A stretch of 64,000 nt of DNA from an uncultured Desulfobacterium sp. (GTDB lineage: Bacteria; Desulfobacterota; DSM-4660; Desulfatiglandales; Desulfatiglandaceae), in assembly GCA_900258555.1 (NCBI GenBank), contig LT984854.1, positions 1,711,617 to 1,775,616 of the forward strand. The letters run 5' to 3'. The notes beneath the pieces were generated by a model, which was not told the origin of the DNA, ran no database searches, and worked only from the letters and a program-made list of their open reading frames with translations. A program made the position numbers and the translations under genes. Shown in pieces: positions 36,858-48,008 of this stretch. Position 1 is the stretch's first letter. Every line of letters starts with the position of its first letter.

Positions 36858-38621
36858 CTAATATCTAACAGTTAATGGCTGATCGCTCAACTTAGAAGTA
36901 AACAATGGAACGATTTCAAACCTATTTACATCCACCAATCCCATATCGGTCAATTTTAATTCCGGTATAACCGGGAGTGCAAGAAAAGATAGGGCCATAA
37001 AAGGTTTTTTAATAACACAGCCTAAGTTTGATGCAGCCAATTCAACAGACTTCAATTGACGGGAAAGTACATCTATAGGTTGAACAGACATGAGCCCTGC
37101 AACTTCCAAGGGTGCCTTTGCGATAATATTTTCTCCAGAAACCACCACAAGCCCTCCGCTCATTAGCCTTACCGCATCTATTGCAGTAAGGATATCCTTG
37201 TCGCATATTCCTGCTGCTATCACATTGTGTGAGTCATGTGAAACGGATGAAGCAATAGCCCCGTTTTTCAGGCCAAGGCCCCGGACCAGGCCAAGTCCGA
37301 TACGGCCGCTTCCTCTATGCCGTTCCACCACACAAAGCTTAATGGTGTCTGAGGCTGTATCAGATACCACAAAACCATTATCAGATTTTACATTATCAAA
37401 AACCATTTTTGTAATGATCTGTCCCGGGATAATTTCAATTATCCTCGCCTTTTCGCCTTGATGGGGGATTAAGAGACTATCCCGGTTGAGCGGAGCGATA
37501 TTCAGAGTTGATGAAGAAAAAGGCGATATCCTGTTTGATTTGGGGAAACTTACTAAACGTCCATCCTCTACTAGCGTTATACCGTTTTTGTATACAGAAA
37601 TTACGTTAAAGCCATCGAGGCTATCCAAAACGACCATATCGGCGCGACGGCCTGGCGCAACAGCTCCCCTGTCATATAGGCCAAAATATTCAGCCGGGTT
37701 TCTGGTCACCATTTGAACAGCGGTGACAGGATCAAGGCCAAGCAAAAGGGCCTTTTTGACAATGGCGTCAAGATGCCCGGAGTTTAGGATGTCTTCAGCG
37801 GACAGATCGTCAGAGACAAAACAGCAGCGGTTGGAGGTTCGATGGTTGATTACAGGCATCAACTCTTCAAGGTTCTTTGCGCTTGATCCCTCTCTGATCA
37901 TAAGCATCATGCCGCCTTGAATCTTTTCTATCGCCTCTGAGCGGTCGGAGGTCTCATGATCAGAACGAATCTGCGCAGTCATGTATGCCTGAAGTTCATG
38001 GCCTTTCAATGACGGACAATGACCGTCAATGATCATTCCTCTAAAATGATATATCTTCTTAAGTACCTCTTCATCGCATGAAAGAATACCTGAAAAATTC
38101 ATCATCTCGGCCAAACCCAGGATTCTTGGTTCATTTTTAAACTTCAAAAGATCAGCCGTGTTCAACTCAGCACCAGATGTTTCAAGGCCGGTTGCCGGCA
38201 CACAGGAAGGGGCCATGAAGAAAAAATCAAATGGTAGATCGGCGCTTTGTTCAAGCATCATCCTGACTCCTTCAAGGCCGGCAACATTTGCAATCTCATG
38301 CGGGTCTGATACAATGGCGGTTGTGCCGTGAACCAGTAAGGCAGCAGCAAGATTATGGGGCAGGAGCATGGTGCTTTCAATATGAAGATGTCCATCAATC
38401 ATACCTGGAATAATATATCTTCCACTGACGTCAATCTCTTCATTTCCGGCATATTCAGGTCCAACGCCTACAATAACCCCCTCACAAACTGCCACATCGC
38501 ATCTTTGAAACACGCCTGAAAACAAATTAATCACTGACCCGTTTTTCAGGACAAGGTCTGAAACGACCTCCTTTCTTGCAGCGCGTATCCTCCTTTTTTG
38601 CAATTCTAAATCTGAGTTCAT
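36858..38621 (-). CDS. ade: Adenine deaminase
   Basis: 587 aa, the usual size. It converts adenine to hypoxanthine and ammonia in purine salvage. The amidohydrolase metal motif is GMIDGHLHIESTM; GTTAIVSDPHEIANV, the catalytic-region IDGHCPSLKGHELQAYM, FVSDDLSAEDIL and SHDSHNVIAAG are family signatures. It starts 10 nt after the P-loop kinase gene. Together with guaA and guaB on the same strand it makes a purine-centred neighbourhood. No clear ribosome site is seen at the ATG. Confidence 0.96.
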   Translation of the reverse strand: MNSDLELQKRRIRAARKEVVSDLVLKNGSVINLFSGVFQRCDVAVCEGVIVGVGPEYAGNEEIDVSGRYIIPGMIDGHLHIESTMLLPHNLAAALLVHGTTAIVSDPHEIANVAGLEGVRMMLEQSADLPFDFFFMAPSCVPATGLETSGAELNTADLLKFKNEPRILGLAEMMNFSGILSCDEEVLKKIYHFRGMIIDGHCPSLKGHELQAYMTAQIRSDHETSDRSEAIEKIQGGMMLMIREGSSAKNLEELMPVINHRTSNRCCFVSDDLSAEDILNSGHLDAIVKKALLLGLDPVTAVQMVTRNPAEYFGLYDRGAVAPGRRADMVVLDSLDGFNVISVYKNGITLVEDGRLVSFPKSNRISPFSSSTLNIAPLNRDSLLIPHQGEKARIIEIIPGQIITKMVFDNVKSDNGFVVSDTASDTIKLCVVERHRGSGRIGLGLVRGLGLKNGAIASSVSHDSHNVIAAGICDKDILTAIDAVRLMSGGLVVVSGENIIAKAPLEVAGLMSVQPIDVLSRQLKSVELAASNLGCVIKKPFMALSFLALPVIPELKLTDMGLVDVNRFEIVPLFTSKLSDQPLTVRY

Positions 38622-38631
38622 GGTTAATATA

Positions 38632-39246
38632 TTATCGCGCTGTTCTGCCTATAACAGCCCACTGTTCAATATTGGAGGATGATGTATCAACCAAAATGTG
38701 AATGATGTTAAGGTTAGGATAAAGGATTTTAAGGTCGTCTATATCAACCTTTTCAAATCTCTTTTCATTATTCAAGTAAGCCTGTTCTGTTATGGCGTTG
38801 GATGTATATTTTTCTATGCTCCTTCTTGCGATCCGCTCAAGGCAGACATCTTTTGGGCACTGTGTTTGGTGGATGACGAGTGTCATTCCATGCCTTGCGG
38901 CTATTTCAGCAGCTCGACGCCGCAAATCCTGTGTTATAAAGGTTGCATCCAGAATAACCGCTTCTTGTCTTTTGGCCGACTCCCCTGCCCTTCTGAACAT
39001 TTCATCGTAAACGATTATTCTTTTATCCATACTGGATGCGACCTTTTCATCAAAGATATCTTCATCCTTCAGGACATCAAGTCTTATCATATCAGAGCTT
39101 AATATCTTAAAGCCTTTTATTTCCGCTATCAACTGGGCTATCCCTGTTTTGCCGGATGCGGGAAGTCCACATGATATCAAGATCACTTTATTATCCAATT
39201 CCCTTTTTATAAAATCTTTAAGGGATTCTCTCATGATAACATTCAT
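38632..39246 (-). CDS. P-loop kinase of the AAA_33/zeta-toxin-like type
   Basis: 204 aa. The Walker A motif is GLPASGKTGIAQ near residue 30, followed by SSDMIRLDVL and VILDATFITQDLRRRAAEIA, the pattern of small-molecule kinases such as the gluconokinase and zeta-toxin-like COG0645 group. The substrate is unknown. In many bacteria this domain is the C-terminal half of one protein whose N-terminal half is an aminoglycoside-phosphotransferase-like COG2187 domain. Here the two are separate neighbouring genes 43 nt apart, with the COG2187 gene first, in fusion order. Confidence 0.82.
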   Translation of the reverse strand: MNVIMRESLKDFIKRELDNKVILISCGLPASGKTGIAQLIAEIKGFKILSSDMIRLDVLKDEDIFDEKVASSMDKRIIVYDEMFRRAGESAKRQEAVILDATFITQDLRRRAAEIAARHGMTLVIHQTQCPKDVCLERIARRSIEKYTSNAITEQAYLNNEKRFEKVDIDDLKILYPNLNIIHILVDTSSSNIEQWAVIGRTAR

Positions 39247-39289
39247 TTTCTATCATTAAGCTGATAGCTAAAAACCAATAGCTGACTGC

Positions 39290-40300
39290 TCATCTTATGT
39301 ATGAATAAGCAAGCCCGAAATATTTTCCTGCGGTTTGTACAATTTCATCTTTTTTCTTCGCGCCGATGGCCTGATCATCCAACTGGAAGCTGTTCACCTT
39401 TCCCCTGACAAACGCCCTGTATATTTTATAAAAATTAAGGAGGGATTCCACATCACCTTCACCTGCAAGTCTCTTATAATTATTCCACAGGACATCAGAA
39501 TATCTATAACCTCCATAGTATTCCAGATCCATAAGAAGGAAGGCGATATCAGCCAGTGTATCACTGTAACGAAATCTTTCATTAAACTCTATACAATCAA
39601 TTATAGAGAGTTTTTCTGTAAAACAAATATGTTCCATGTGGAGATCACCATGGCAGTCCCTGATCTTGCCATCACTGATCCTCTTTGCAAAAAGCGCCTG
39701 GTTTGTCTTGTAGAAATCTGCTGTCCACTTGTTTATGGCGTCAAACTCATTTTGTTTGATTGTAATACCAATGTATTTCCTTACCTGGTCGAAATTTTCA
39801 TCTGTGTTTACCTTAAAGCTCTCGGACTTGCCGAATTGATCTATCTGAGGGTTTCTTTCAGCATTTCGGTGAAAACCGGCCAATACCCTGGCTATTTCTT
39901 CAATATGCTCATTGGTCAATTCACCCCTGCTGAAGACGGATTTCATCAGCCTTTCATCCGGGATGCGTCTCATCTTTACAGCATATTCCACCACATCTCC
40001 ATTTCCTGATTTAAGCGTATGCCTGCGACCATCAAACAGTACAGGCAAGACCCCAAGATAGATGTCCTGAGAAAGCCTTTTATTTAATTCCACTTCCCGA
40101 TTGCAATAAAACAGTCTCTTTTCGAGTGTTGAAAAATCAAGGAAGCCAAAATTGACAGGCTTTTTGATCTTATAAACAAACTCATCGGCTATAATGACAT
40201 TAGAGATATGGGTTTGTACCAATGATGTCTTTGTAGTCATATCTGGTAATGATGAAGGATCTTGCAGGTCATCAACAATAGAGTTCATAAGTAGAATCAT
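39290..40300 (-). CDS. Aminoglycoside-phosphotransferase-like kinase (COG2187 type)
   Basis: 336 aa. Kinase-like fold: the N lobe has IIADEFVYKIKKPVNFGFLDFS (ATP lysine region), and the C lobe has Brenner's motif in IRDCHGDLHMEHICF and the metal-binding region SIIDCIEFNERFRYSDTLADIAFLLMDLEYYGG. These features fit COG2187, which is usually fused to a P-loop kinase domain; that domain is the next gene. There is no evidence for antibiotic resistance; the substrate is probably an endogenous metabolite. ATGs at 40300 and 40285 are both possible, with no ribosome site at either. Confidence 0.84.
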   Translation of the reverse strand: MILLMNSIVDDLQDPSSLPDMTTKTSLVQTHISNVIIADEFVYKIKKPVNFGFLDFSTLEKRLFYCNREVELNKRLSQDIYLGVLPVLFDGRRHTLKSGNGDVVEYAVKMRRIPDERLMKSVFSRGELTNEHIEEIARVLAGFHRNAERNPQIDQFGKSESFKVNTDENFDQVRKYIGITIKQNEFDAINKWTADFYKTNQALFAKRISDGKIRDCHGDLHMEHICFTEKLSIIDCIEFNERFRYSDTLADIAFLLMDLEYYGGYRYSDVLWNNYKRLAGEGDVESLLNFYKIYRAFVRGKVNSFQLDDQAIGAKKKDEIVQTAGKYFGLAYSYIR

Positions 40301-40350
40301 TCAATAGTTAATTAATTTATTTAATGTTTAACTTTATTAAAAATCAATAT

Positions 40351-41232
40351 CTATTTAATTTGAAAATTGAATTGAACTGCAACATAAGCCGGTACCTCGA
40401 CTGTTCCTATTGATACAGGTTGCTGATGACAGTCTGAACCACCAGTGACTATGAGGCCGTTATGTTTGGCAAATCGCTCATATGCTGCAGCTGTTTGCAT
40501 GTCATGATTCGGGTGCCAGCACTCGATGCCGTCCAGATAGGGCAGCATTTTATCTCTGATTATCTGTTGTTGTTCATTGATGCTTTTCGTAAAGGCGGCC
40601 AGAGATGTCCCCTTGATATTATTAGGATGGGCGAAGACCAGTTTGCCTCCGGCTGACCTGATCAGTTCCGATGCCTCTTCCAGTGAAACAGGCATCTTTG
40701 GAACGTTACACTTAACGAGGTATCTGTCAAAGGCGGTCTGTCTGTCGGGAACGATCCCCTTTGTCACCATGTAGTTGGCAATGTGGGGTCGGCCAAAGGA
40801 TCCGTCCACCGTCTCCTCAATTGCAGCCAAGTCTTTATGGGTGAATGGTTCGATATGGTTGGTTATCAACTCATGGTTGATCTTTTCCAGAATCTGCTCG
40901 GCCCTCTTTTTCCTGAAATTCCTCAGTTCATGGAGCTTTCTGTTTAAGGCTTGGTTATAAATGTCATACTGGTATCCAAGCATATCAAGGGATATCGGCC
41001 TTGAATTCAGATATTGAGGGTGAGAAAAAGAGATATTTAATTCAACTCCTGTAAGATATGCAATACCATGCTCAAAGGCCAATTCACGTGCTGTTTCCTG
41101 GCAGTCAATAGAATCATGGTCTGTAATGGAAATTAAAGAAATCTGTCTGCTGACGGCCTCGTTAAAGATTTCCATCAAAGGCATCTTTCCATCTGAACAG
41201 TCTCTGGAATGAATGTGCAGGTCAATTTTCAT
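40351..41232 (-). CDS. PHP-domain phosphoesterase
   Basis: 293 aa. The PHP metal site is laid out in order: DLHIHSRDCSDGK, SITDHDSIDC, a GVELN Glu, a later His in VFAHPNN and the terminal GSDCHQ motif. This matches stand-alone PHP hydrolases of the TrpH/RNase AM type, which act on nucleoside 3',5'-bisphosphate or RNA 5' ends in characterised members. The precise substrate is inferred. It lies between guaA and the kinase pair on the same strand. Confidence 0.88.
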   Translation of the reverse strand: MKIDLHIHSRDCSDGKMPLMEIFNEAVSRQISLISITDHDSIDCQETARELAFEHGIAYLTGVELNISFSHPQYLNSRPISLDMLGYQYDIYNQALNRKLHELRNFRKKRAEQILEKINHELITNHIEPFTHKDLAAIEETVDGSFGRPHIANYMVTKGIVPDRQTAFDRYLVKCNVPKMPVSLEEASELIRSAGGKLVFAHPNNIKGTSLAAFTKSINEQQQIIRDKMLPYLDGIECWHPNHDMQTAAAYERFAKHNGLIVTGGSDCHQQPVSIGTVEVPAYVAVQFNFQIK

Positions 41233-41290
41233 GTAAAATGATCTTCTACCCCCAATTCAACATTAAACATTCAAAATTCAACACTAGGTT

Positions 41291-42847
41291 CTATTCCCAT
41301 TCAATGGTGCTTGGCGGTTTGGAAGATATGTCATATACAACACGGTTAACGCCCTTGACAGTGTTGATGATCCTGTTGGAGATCCTTCCTAGAACATCAT
41401 ATGGAAGCTTGGACCAGTCCGCAGTCATCGCATCCAGACTGTCAACCACCCTGACAGCGATCACATTATCATATGTCCTTTCATCACCCATTACGCCAAC
41501 TGTTCGCACCGGGAGAAGAACAGCAAAAGACTGCCAAACCTTTTCGTAAAATCCGGCCTTTGTTATTTCATCCAACACAATGACATCAGAATTTCTCAAT
41601 ATCTCGAGTCTATCCGGGGTGACCTCCCCTAAGATCCTCACCGCCAGACCAGGACCTGGAAAAGGTTGCCTCATCACCAGTTCTTGTGGCAACCCCAATT
41701 GTCTGCCGACCTCTCTGACCTCATCTTTAAAAAGCTCTCTAAGGGGTTCAATCAGTTCAAGCTTCATCACCTCAGGCAGTCCACCGACATTGTGGTGGCT
41801 TTTTATGGTTGCAGAAGGACCTTTAAAGGAGACACTTTCGATTACGTCCGGATACAATGTTCCCTGTGCAAGGTATTTTGCCTTACCCAATACCTTCGCC
41901 TTCGATTCAAAGACAGAAATAAACTCTCTTCCTATTATTTTTCTTTTTTCCTCCGGATCTGTAACACCCTTTAAGCGCTTCAAAAAATGCTCTGCTGCAT
42001 CAACGAGGTGCAAATCCATTCCGTAGTGATTCCTAAAAACTTCCATAACCTCCAGGGCCTCACCCTTCCTCAGCAGACCATTGTCAACAAGGATGCAGGA
42101 AAGCCTGTCTTTAATTGCCCTGTGTAATAGTACGGCGGTTACAGATGAGTCCACTCCTCCTGACAGTCCGCAGATCACCCTTTCATTTCCAATGGTTTCT
42201 CTCATGGAACGAATAGTCCTCTCTATAAAGGATGACATTGTCCATGTCGGCTCACACCCGCATATCCTGAATAGAAAATTTCTCAAGATTTTCGTACCGT
42301 CTGGGGTGTGTGCGACTTCAGGATGAAACTGTACCCCAAAAAATCGCTTTGAACTGTCAACCATCGCTGCCACAGGGCAGTTTTTGCTGCTGGCCAGGGC
42401 AACAAATCCATTTGGCATGCGGTCAATCCTGTCGCCGTGGCTCATCCACACTGTATATCTCTTATTGCCTTCAAGTCCTTTAAAAATAGCTTCATCCGCA
42501 TTGACGCGGATTTTTGTATTCCCATACTCACGTTCCGCTGCCTTTTCAACTATCCCTCCAAGGGCATGGGTAATGAACTGCATGCCATAGCATATCCCCA
42601 AAATCGGCACTCCAAGGTTAAATATCCCTTTGTCCGCCATTGGCGCATCCTTATCATATATGCTGGCAGGACCACCTGAAAGTACAATGCCCTTGGCGCC
42701 GAATGCCTTTATCTTTTTGATACCCATATTGCACGGATGGATCTCACAATAGACATTCGCTTCGCGGACCCTCCTTGCAATCAGTTGAGTATATTGCGAA
42801 CCAAAATCCAGAATAAGAAGCTTTTGTCTGTAAAGATTGGTTTTCAT
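41291..42847 (-). CDS. guaA: GMP synthase (glutamine-hydrolysing)
   Basis: 518 aa. It converts XMP to GMP. The class I glutaminase domain is N-terminal ([17 protein letters not shown]; nucleophile Cys in [18 protein letters not shown]). The ATP pyrophosphatase P-loop is [17 protein letters not shown], and the C-terminal dimerisation domain ends [18 protein letters not shown], the conserved GuaA end. It starts 6 nt after the guaB stop, forming the classical guaBA operon. Confidence 0.97.
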   Translation of the reverse strand: MKTNLYRQKLLILDFGSQYTQLIARRVREANVYCEIHPCNMGIKKIKAFGAKGIVLSGGPASIYDKDAPMADKGIFNLGVPILGICYGMQFITHALGGIVEKAAEREYGNTKIRVNADEAIFKGLEGNKRYTVWMSHGDRIDRMPNGFVALASSKNCPVAAMVDSSKRFFGVQFHPEVAHTPDGTKILRNFLFRICGCEPTWTMSSFIERTIRSMRETIGNERVICGLSGGVDSSVTAVLLHRAIKDRLSCILVDNGLLRKGEALEVMEVFRNHYGMDLHLVDAAEHFLKRLKGVTDPEEKRKIIGREFISVFESKAKVLGKAKYLAQGTLYPDVIESVSFKGPSATIKSHHNVGGLPEVMKLELIEPLRELFKDEVREVGRQLGLPQELVMRQPFPGPGLAVRILGEVTPDRLEILRNSDVIVLDEITKAGFYEKVWQSFAVLLPVRTVGVMGDERTYDNVIAVRVVDSLDAMTADWSKLPYDVLGRISNRIINTVKGVNRVVYDISSKPPSTIEWE

Positions 42848-42853
42848 TACATG

Positions 42854-44317
42854 CTATTCCAGACGATAGTTAGGTGCTTCCTTTATAATGATCACATCAT
42901 GCACATGACTCTCCCTTAACCCGGCAGGGGAGACATGAATAAAATCGGGCTTGTTCTTTAATTCATTAATATCAGCACATCCCAGATAACCCATTCCTGA
43001 TTTCAATCCTCCTACGAGCTGATAAATCGTATCGGACAATTGACCGCGATATGGAACCCTTCCCACAATACCCTCCGGGACAAGCTTTTCATCTTTGGTG
43101 GTGCCTTCCTGAAAATACCTGTCCTTGCTACCCTCGGCCATGGCCTCCATAGAACCCATGCCCCTGTAAACCTTATAGGTCCTGCCCTGGAAGAGGATGG
43201 TCTCACCCGGGCTCTCTTCAGTACCTGCAAACAATCCTCCGATCATTACTGAATCAGCGCCCCCGGCTAAGGCCTTGGTAACATCGCCCGAATATTTGAT
43301 CCCACCATCAGCAATAATGGGGATGTCGGCCTTCATCGCCTCTTTTGCGCAGTCCATAATCGCCGTCATCTGAGGGACACCCACTCCTGCAACTATCCGC
43401 GTAGTACATATTGATCCGGGGCCGACACCAACCTTGACGGCATCCACTCCTGCATTGATAAGCGCTCTGGTTCCTTTTTGAGTGGCCACATTCCCTGCAA
43501 TAAGTTCAAGCGAGGGAAATTTTTTCCTCACGTCTTTTACGGCCTGGATAACCTTGTCCGAATGACCATGGGCCGTGTCTATTACTATAACATCCACTAA
43601 AGCGGAGACCAGGCTTGAAATCCTGTCTTCCATGTCCTGGCCAATGCCGACAGCGGCCCCGACCCTCAGACGACCAAAGGCGTCTTTACATGAATCCGGG
43701 TACTTCTTTATTTTTTCAATGTCTTTTATTGTGATAAGGCCCTGTAATTTACCCTGGTTGTCTACAACCAGCAGTTTTTCAATTCGTCTCTTGTGGAGGA
43801 TCGCCTTTGATTCCTCCAGTGTAATACCGACCTGTGCGGTGACAAGATCATCCTTTGTCATTACATCGGCCACCTTCTGATCAAGGTTTGTCTCAAATCT
43901 CAGGTCGCGATTGGTGATGATCCCCACCAGATTTCCATCCTTTACCACCGGTACGCCGGATATACTGAATTTTTCCATGATCTCCAGGACCTTGTATATT
44001 TTCTGGTCCGGCTCTATGGTAATGGGATCAACTATCATGCCGCTTTCTGATTTCTTGACCTTCTCCACCTGAATTGCCTGCTGCTCAATGCTCATATTCT
44101 TGTGGATGAACCCCAGCCCCCCCTGCCGGGCCAGGGTAATGGCGGTGGCATATTCTGTAACGGTATCCATTGCAGCGCTGACGATGGGAATATTCAGTTT
44201 GATGTTTCTTGATAATCTGGTTTTCACATTAACCTGACTCGGCAAAACAGATGTCTCTGCAGGAACCAGTATCAGATCATCAAAGGTGTAAGCCATTCGG
44301 ATGTTATCTCTTTCCAT
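42854..44317 (-). CDS. guaB: IMP dehydrogenase
   Basis: 487 aa. It oxidises IMP to XMP with NAD, the committed step to GMP. The TIM barrel carries [19 protein letters not shown] at the N terminus and the catalytic Cys in [15 protein letters not shown]. Two CBS domains are inserted at about residues 95-215. The frame opens at 44341, but GGAGG 5 nt before ATG 44317 is the convincing start; that site lies inside the end of the upstream ppx gene (14-nt overlap). Confidence 0.97.
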   Translation of the reverse strand: MERDNIRMAYTFDDLILVPAETSVLPSQVNVKTRLSRNIKLNIPIVSAAMDTVTEYATAITLARQGGLGFIHKNMSIEQQAIQVEKVKKSESGMIVDPITIEPDQKIYKVLEIMEKFSISGVPVVKDGNLVGIITNRDLRFETNLDQKVADVMTKDDLVTAQVGITLEESKAILHKRRIEKLLVVDNQGKLQGLITIKDIEKIKKYPDSCKDAFGRLRVGAAVGIGQDMEDRISSLVSALVDVIVIDTAHGHSDKVIQAVKDVRKKFPSLELIAGNVATQKGTRALINAGVDAVKVGVGPGSICTTRIVAGVGVPQMTAIMDCAKEAMKADIPIIADGGIKYSGDVTKALAGGADSVMIGGLFAGTEESPGETILFQGRTYKVYRGMGSMEAMAEGSKDRYFQEGTTKDEKLVPEGIVGRVPYRGQLSDTIYQLVGGLKSGMGYLGCADINELKNKPDFIHVSPAGLRESHVHDVIIIKEAPNYRLE

Positions 44318-45260
44318 TGTGTCCTCCATCAATATAACCAAGCAGGATACCTTCCAACAGGTCTGACATACTTACTTTCAATTGAACTGATTTAAAAAAA
44401 TCAAGGATGTTTATTACTACAAGTGCACCTGCAACTATAACCCCTGCCCTGCCCTCGTCCAGCCCCGGCATCTTCAGCCTCTTATCAAGGTTTATTTTTC
44501 TCACTGTATCAAAGGCATCTTTAATCTGGCGGGACGTAAGCGCCAAGCCATTGATACGTTCAGGATTAACCTCTTGCTCAGAAAATCCCTGAATCATCAT
44601 GGCAAGGGTCGTAACTGTTCCTCCCGTACCTATAACAAGAAGATTTTTCCAATCATCACCGGCAGGCAGACCCTCATTCAGGGTTTGACAAACGTAGTCT
44701 GTCAGGGACTTGATTTCCGGATCGTCAGGCGGATCTGAGTTAAGATACCCGTTGGTCAGAACAGCAGCGCCCAAAGGCAAGGATTTGACTGTTGTTGTCT
44801 TGTCGCACCCAAAGAAAAATTCCGTACTCCCCCCGCCAAGATCAAATATCATAAAAGGCACTGATTCAACACTGAGGGCATTAAGTGCTCCTTTTGCAGT
44901 AAGTTGAGCCTCTTCATCCCCTGAAACCGGCCTGATACTGATGCCGGTATCTTCATATATCCGGCCAAGAAATTCATCCCTGTTCCGTGCCTGTCTTATT
45001 ACACCTGTACCAATAGCTTCTATTGAGTCAACTTTATATGTCTTGATTACCCCCAAAAAATTATTGAGAACTCCCAGAGTATGTGTCAGGGCTTCCGGTC
45101 CGAGCACATTTTTAACATTTTTACTAATATATTCAGCAAGATAAATATATTCCCTTCGCCTTTCAATCGCTCTTATAGCCTCCCCGGCAATGGGATCAGA
45201 GGCAATCAAGAGCCTTGCCGTATGGCTACCTAAGTCTATTGAGGCCCTGAGTTTACTCAT
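44304..45260 (-). CDS. Exopolyphosphatase / pppGpp phosphatase family protein (Ppx/GppA)
   Basis: 318 aa, a short single-module Ppx/GppA protein of the ASKHA fold without the C-terminal HD extension. Signatures are [15 protein letters not shown] at the start, [17 protein letters not shown] in the middle and [13 protein letters not shown] later. It hydrolyses polyphosphate or pppGpp; the two cannot be told apart from sequence. Its position upstream of guaB-guaA (GTP synthesis) makes a (p)ppGpp link attractive but unproven. The frame opens at TTG 45302; ATG 45260 gives the family N terminus and is chosen. No ribosome site is clear. Confidence 0.88.
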   Translation of the reverse strand: MSKLRASIDLGSHTARLLIASDPIAGEAIRAIERRREYIYLAEYISKNVKNVLGPEALTHTLGVLNNFLGVIKTYKVDSIEAIGTGVIRQARNRDEFLGRIYEDTGISIRPVSGDEEAQLTAKGALNALSVESVPFMIFDLGGGSTEFFFGCDKTTTVKSLPLGAAVLTNGYLNSDPPDDPEIKSLTDYVCQTLNEGLPAGDDWKNLLVIGTGGTVTTLAMMIQGFSEQEVNPERINGLALTSRQIKDAFDTVRKINLDKRLKMPGLDEGRAGVIVAGALVVINILDFFKSVQLKVSMSDLLEGILLGYIDGGHNGKR

Positions 45261-45431
45261 AATAAAATTTTTATATTTATCAGAGTCGGTTATGGTTTTC
45301 AAGAAACAAAAAAGAACTTTTTTTTAGACAAATCAAAAGACTTCCATTTTAAAACAACCTTGACAGAGAATCGCTATTTTCTATACAACGGCCTGCATAA
45401 AGGCATTCATCTAAAAGCCGGAAGGCATGTT

Positions 45432-47984
45432 ATGAATTTCAGTCAAAACAAGGGCTACTATCCCTCTGTGCTCGATCACAAACCAGGATTTTTTTTGGGC
45501 ACGCTTCTTTATAGCCTCTTTAAAAATGTCCAATTTGCCCAAGACATGTCTGACACCTTAAGGCAGCTTCATCGCCAGGGGACAGTGGTATATGCAATAA
45601 AGTTTCGCGGTCACTTTGATTATCTCCTCTACCATTACAGATTTCGTATCAGCAGGCTCCCATACCCCAGGATCGCATTCAACATGAACATGTCTTGGTT
45701 TCTTCCCCTGACATATCTTTTAAGGGTCTTGAAATTCCAGGTTTCATATATTCTTAAAAAACGTCAGATTCCTGATCCTTTTGAAAACGGTTTTTTTAGT
45801 GAGGCTATTCAGGCCGGCACGTCAGCCCTGATGTGTCTGGTGGATCCCAAGGGTTTTATCCAGCATTTCATCCACGCCAAAAAAGACCCCCTGCAATTTC
45901 TGATCGAAACCCAAAAAAGGATGGAGAAGCCCATATTTATTGTCCCCCAGCTTATCATCTACAAAAAGACACCTGAAAAGGCCGAGCCAAATCTGGCTGA
46001 CATATTCTTCGGATTCAAAGACAATCCCGGGATTATCAGAAAAGTCGCGCTATTCTTCAGACATAACCGCAAGGCTTTCATTGATTTTGGAAATCCCGTG
46101 AACCTGAAATCCTATCTTGAAGGGCGAACATTAGAGCGGCCGATGGAAGAAATGTCTACTGAAATACGCCAAATGCTGGTTGAGGCCATTGACATCCAGA
46201 AGAGGGTAATCATCGGGCCGGTGATGAAAACCAGGCAGCAGTTGAAGGAAATAGTACTTAAAGACAATGATGTCAGACAGGCTATTGAAAAAACGGCGCT
46301 TAGAAACAAACAGGATCTTAAGGACATAAGAAAACAGGCTGACCGGATCTTTGATGAAATTGCAGCGGATTTCAATATTACCTATGTACAGTTCTTTCAC
46401 CTGGTGCTCACTCGGCTCTGGAAGAAAATTTATCAGGGAATTGATGTAGACCATGCAGGATTGGCTGTTGTAAGGCAATGGGCCGGAAGGGGCTCAATGA
46501 TCTATGTCCCCTCGCATAAGAGTCATATTGACTATCTGGTGCTCAACTATATTTTGTTTGAACATCACATGCACATCCCAAGGATAGCAGCTGGCCAGAA
46601 TCTGGCTTTCTGGCCTATGGGTTATATTTTTAAAAAATGTGGGGCATTCTTTATCCGCCGGACTTTTAAAGGTCTAAGCCTGTATCCCAGGATCTTCAGC
46701 AGGTATATTAAGCAACTTATCCGGGAAGGACACCCGCTGGAGTTTTTCATAGAAGGCGGCAGGAGCAGGAGTGGAAAGCTGGTGCTTCCTAAAACCGGTT
46801 TTCTATCCATCCTCATACAGGCCTTTGAGGAGGGCTTTGCTGATGACATGATGTTTATCCCGGTGTCTATAAGTTACGACAGGATATTGGAAGAGAAGTC
46901 TTATGAAAAGGAACTTGCCGGAGAGAAGAAGCAGAATGAAAACATTAAACAGATTTTAAACGCCAGGAGGTTTTTAAAACGAAAACATGGAAAGATATAT
47001 ATTCGTTTTGCCCAGCCAGTCTCCCTCAGGCAATATCTGGCACAGAAGTCTATCTTACCACATGCCGCTGTTCAGCCTTTGGCGGTTGATCTTATAAAGT
47101 CTATAAATAGAGTGGCCATTGTAACCCCGCCCGCACTGATAGCATCCGCCTTGCTCGCCAGTCACCGCCGAGGGTTTCAGATCCGGGAACTTCTTGTCAC
47201 TGTGAATATTCTCTATAATTTCATCAGCAATGAAAATATACCAATGGCGGACTCCCTTAAAAATCTTGAACAGACTGTGACTGAAACACTATCAGTGCTG
47301 TTCGGCAGGAAGTTAATTGACAGAATTGAGGACATTGACGGAAAAGAGGCCATATACTACCTGCAGGAAGAAAAGAAAAGGGAGCTTGAATATTACAAGA
47401 ACAGTATAATCCATTTTTTTATATTAAACTCTTTTGCAGCGGTCGGCCTGCTTGCAACAAGAGATGAGATAAAATCTCGCACTGCGGTGTTTGAAGATTA
47501 CATCTTTTTGAAAAACCTTTTTAAAAATGAATTTGTATATGATAACGACAAAACAATCGAGGAAGAATATGATAAAGTCATACACTATTTTTATCAATCT
47601 TCCTATGTTTCATACACCAACGATAGTGACGGTTATCAATTGACCAGGGTGGGTTATGATCACCTGCCGGTGTGGGCCGGCTTTGCCAGGAGCTTTATAG
47701 AATCATACTGGATCGCTGTAAGGTCATACTTACATATGGAAAAAAGCGGCAAGAAAAAAAGCGACCTCTTCGGACGTATGTCCGAGCTTGCGCTAAAATA
47801 CCACAGGCATGGGGTGATAGAGCACACCGAAGGGATCTCTGTGGCCACACTTGATAATGCCATCCGCTATATCAGGGAAAATGTCCTGGTTCAAAAGCAG
47901 TCATCGGATAAAGACAATTCTCAAGCCAATGAAAGATTAACTGCACTGGGAAGACGACTTTATGCCCTGCTGCATTTTTCTTAA
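45432..47984 (+). CDS. plsB: Glycerol-3-phosphate acyltransferase PlsB
   Basis: 850 aa from ATG 45432, which has GGAAGG 6 nt upstream; the frame opens at TTG 45360. It makes 1-acyl-glycerol-3-phosphate for phospholipids at the inner membrane. The acyltransferase motifs are in the middle: H(x4)D in PSHKSHIDYLVLNYILF, CGAFFIRRTF, and EFFIEGGRSRSGKLVLPKTG. The C-terminal helical half matches PlsB length. An N-terminal stretch (KFRGHFDYLLYHYRF) looks like a decayed echo of the same acyltransferase motif. It is divergent from ppx and apparently monocistronic. Confidence 0.93.
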   Translation: MNFSQNKGYYPSVLDHKPGFFLGTLLYSLFKNVQFAQDMSDTLRQLHRQGTVVYAIKFRGHFDYLLYHYRFRISRLPYPRIAFNMNMSWFLPLTYLLRVLKFQVSYILKKRQIPDPFENGFFSEAIQAGTSALMCLVDPKGFIQHFIHAKKDPLQFLIETQKRMEKPIFIVPQLIIYKKTPEKAEPNLADIFFGFKDNPGIIRKVALFFRHNRKAFIDFGNPVNLKSYLEGRTLERPMEEMSTEIRQMLVEAIDIQKRVIIGPVMKTRQQLKEIVLKDNDVRQAIEKTALRNKQDLKDIRKQADRIFDEIAADFNITYVQFFHLVLTRLWKKIYQGIDVDHAGLAVVRQWAGRGSMIYVPSHKSHIDYLVLNYILFEHHMHIPRIAAGQNLAFWPMGYIFKKCGAFFIRRTFKGLSLYPRIFSRYIKQLIREGHPLEFFIEGGRSRSGKLVLPKTGFLSILIQAFEEGFADDMMFIPVSISYDRILEEKSYEKELAGEKKQNENIKQILNARRFLKRKHGKIYIRFAQPVSLRQYLAQKSILPHAAVQPLAVDLIKSINRVAIVTPPALIASALLASHRRGFQIRELLVTVNILYNFISNENIPMADSLKNLEQTVTETLSVLFGRKLIDRIEDIDGKEAIYYLQEEKKRELEYYKNSIIHFFILNSFAAVGLLATRDEIKSRTAVFEDYIFLKNLFKNEFVYDNDKTIEEEYDKVIHYFYQSSYVSYTNDSDGYQLTRVGYDHLPVWAGFARSFIESYWIAVRSYLHMEKSGKKKSDLFGRMSELALKYHRHGVIEHTEGISVATLDNAIRYIRENVLVQKQSSDKDNSQANERLTALGRRLYALLHFS

Positions 47985-48008
47985 TATCATCGCCCGGGTG
48001 CAATTTTT

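Noticed and set aside
39290..40300. Aminoglycoside resistance gene
   Set aside because: The fold is shared, but the sequence pattern fits the COG2187 group with its partner kinase next door. Nothing indicates resistance.
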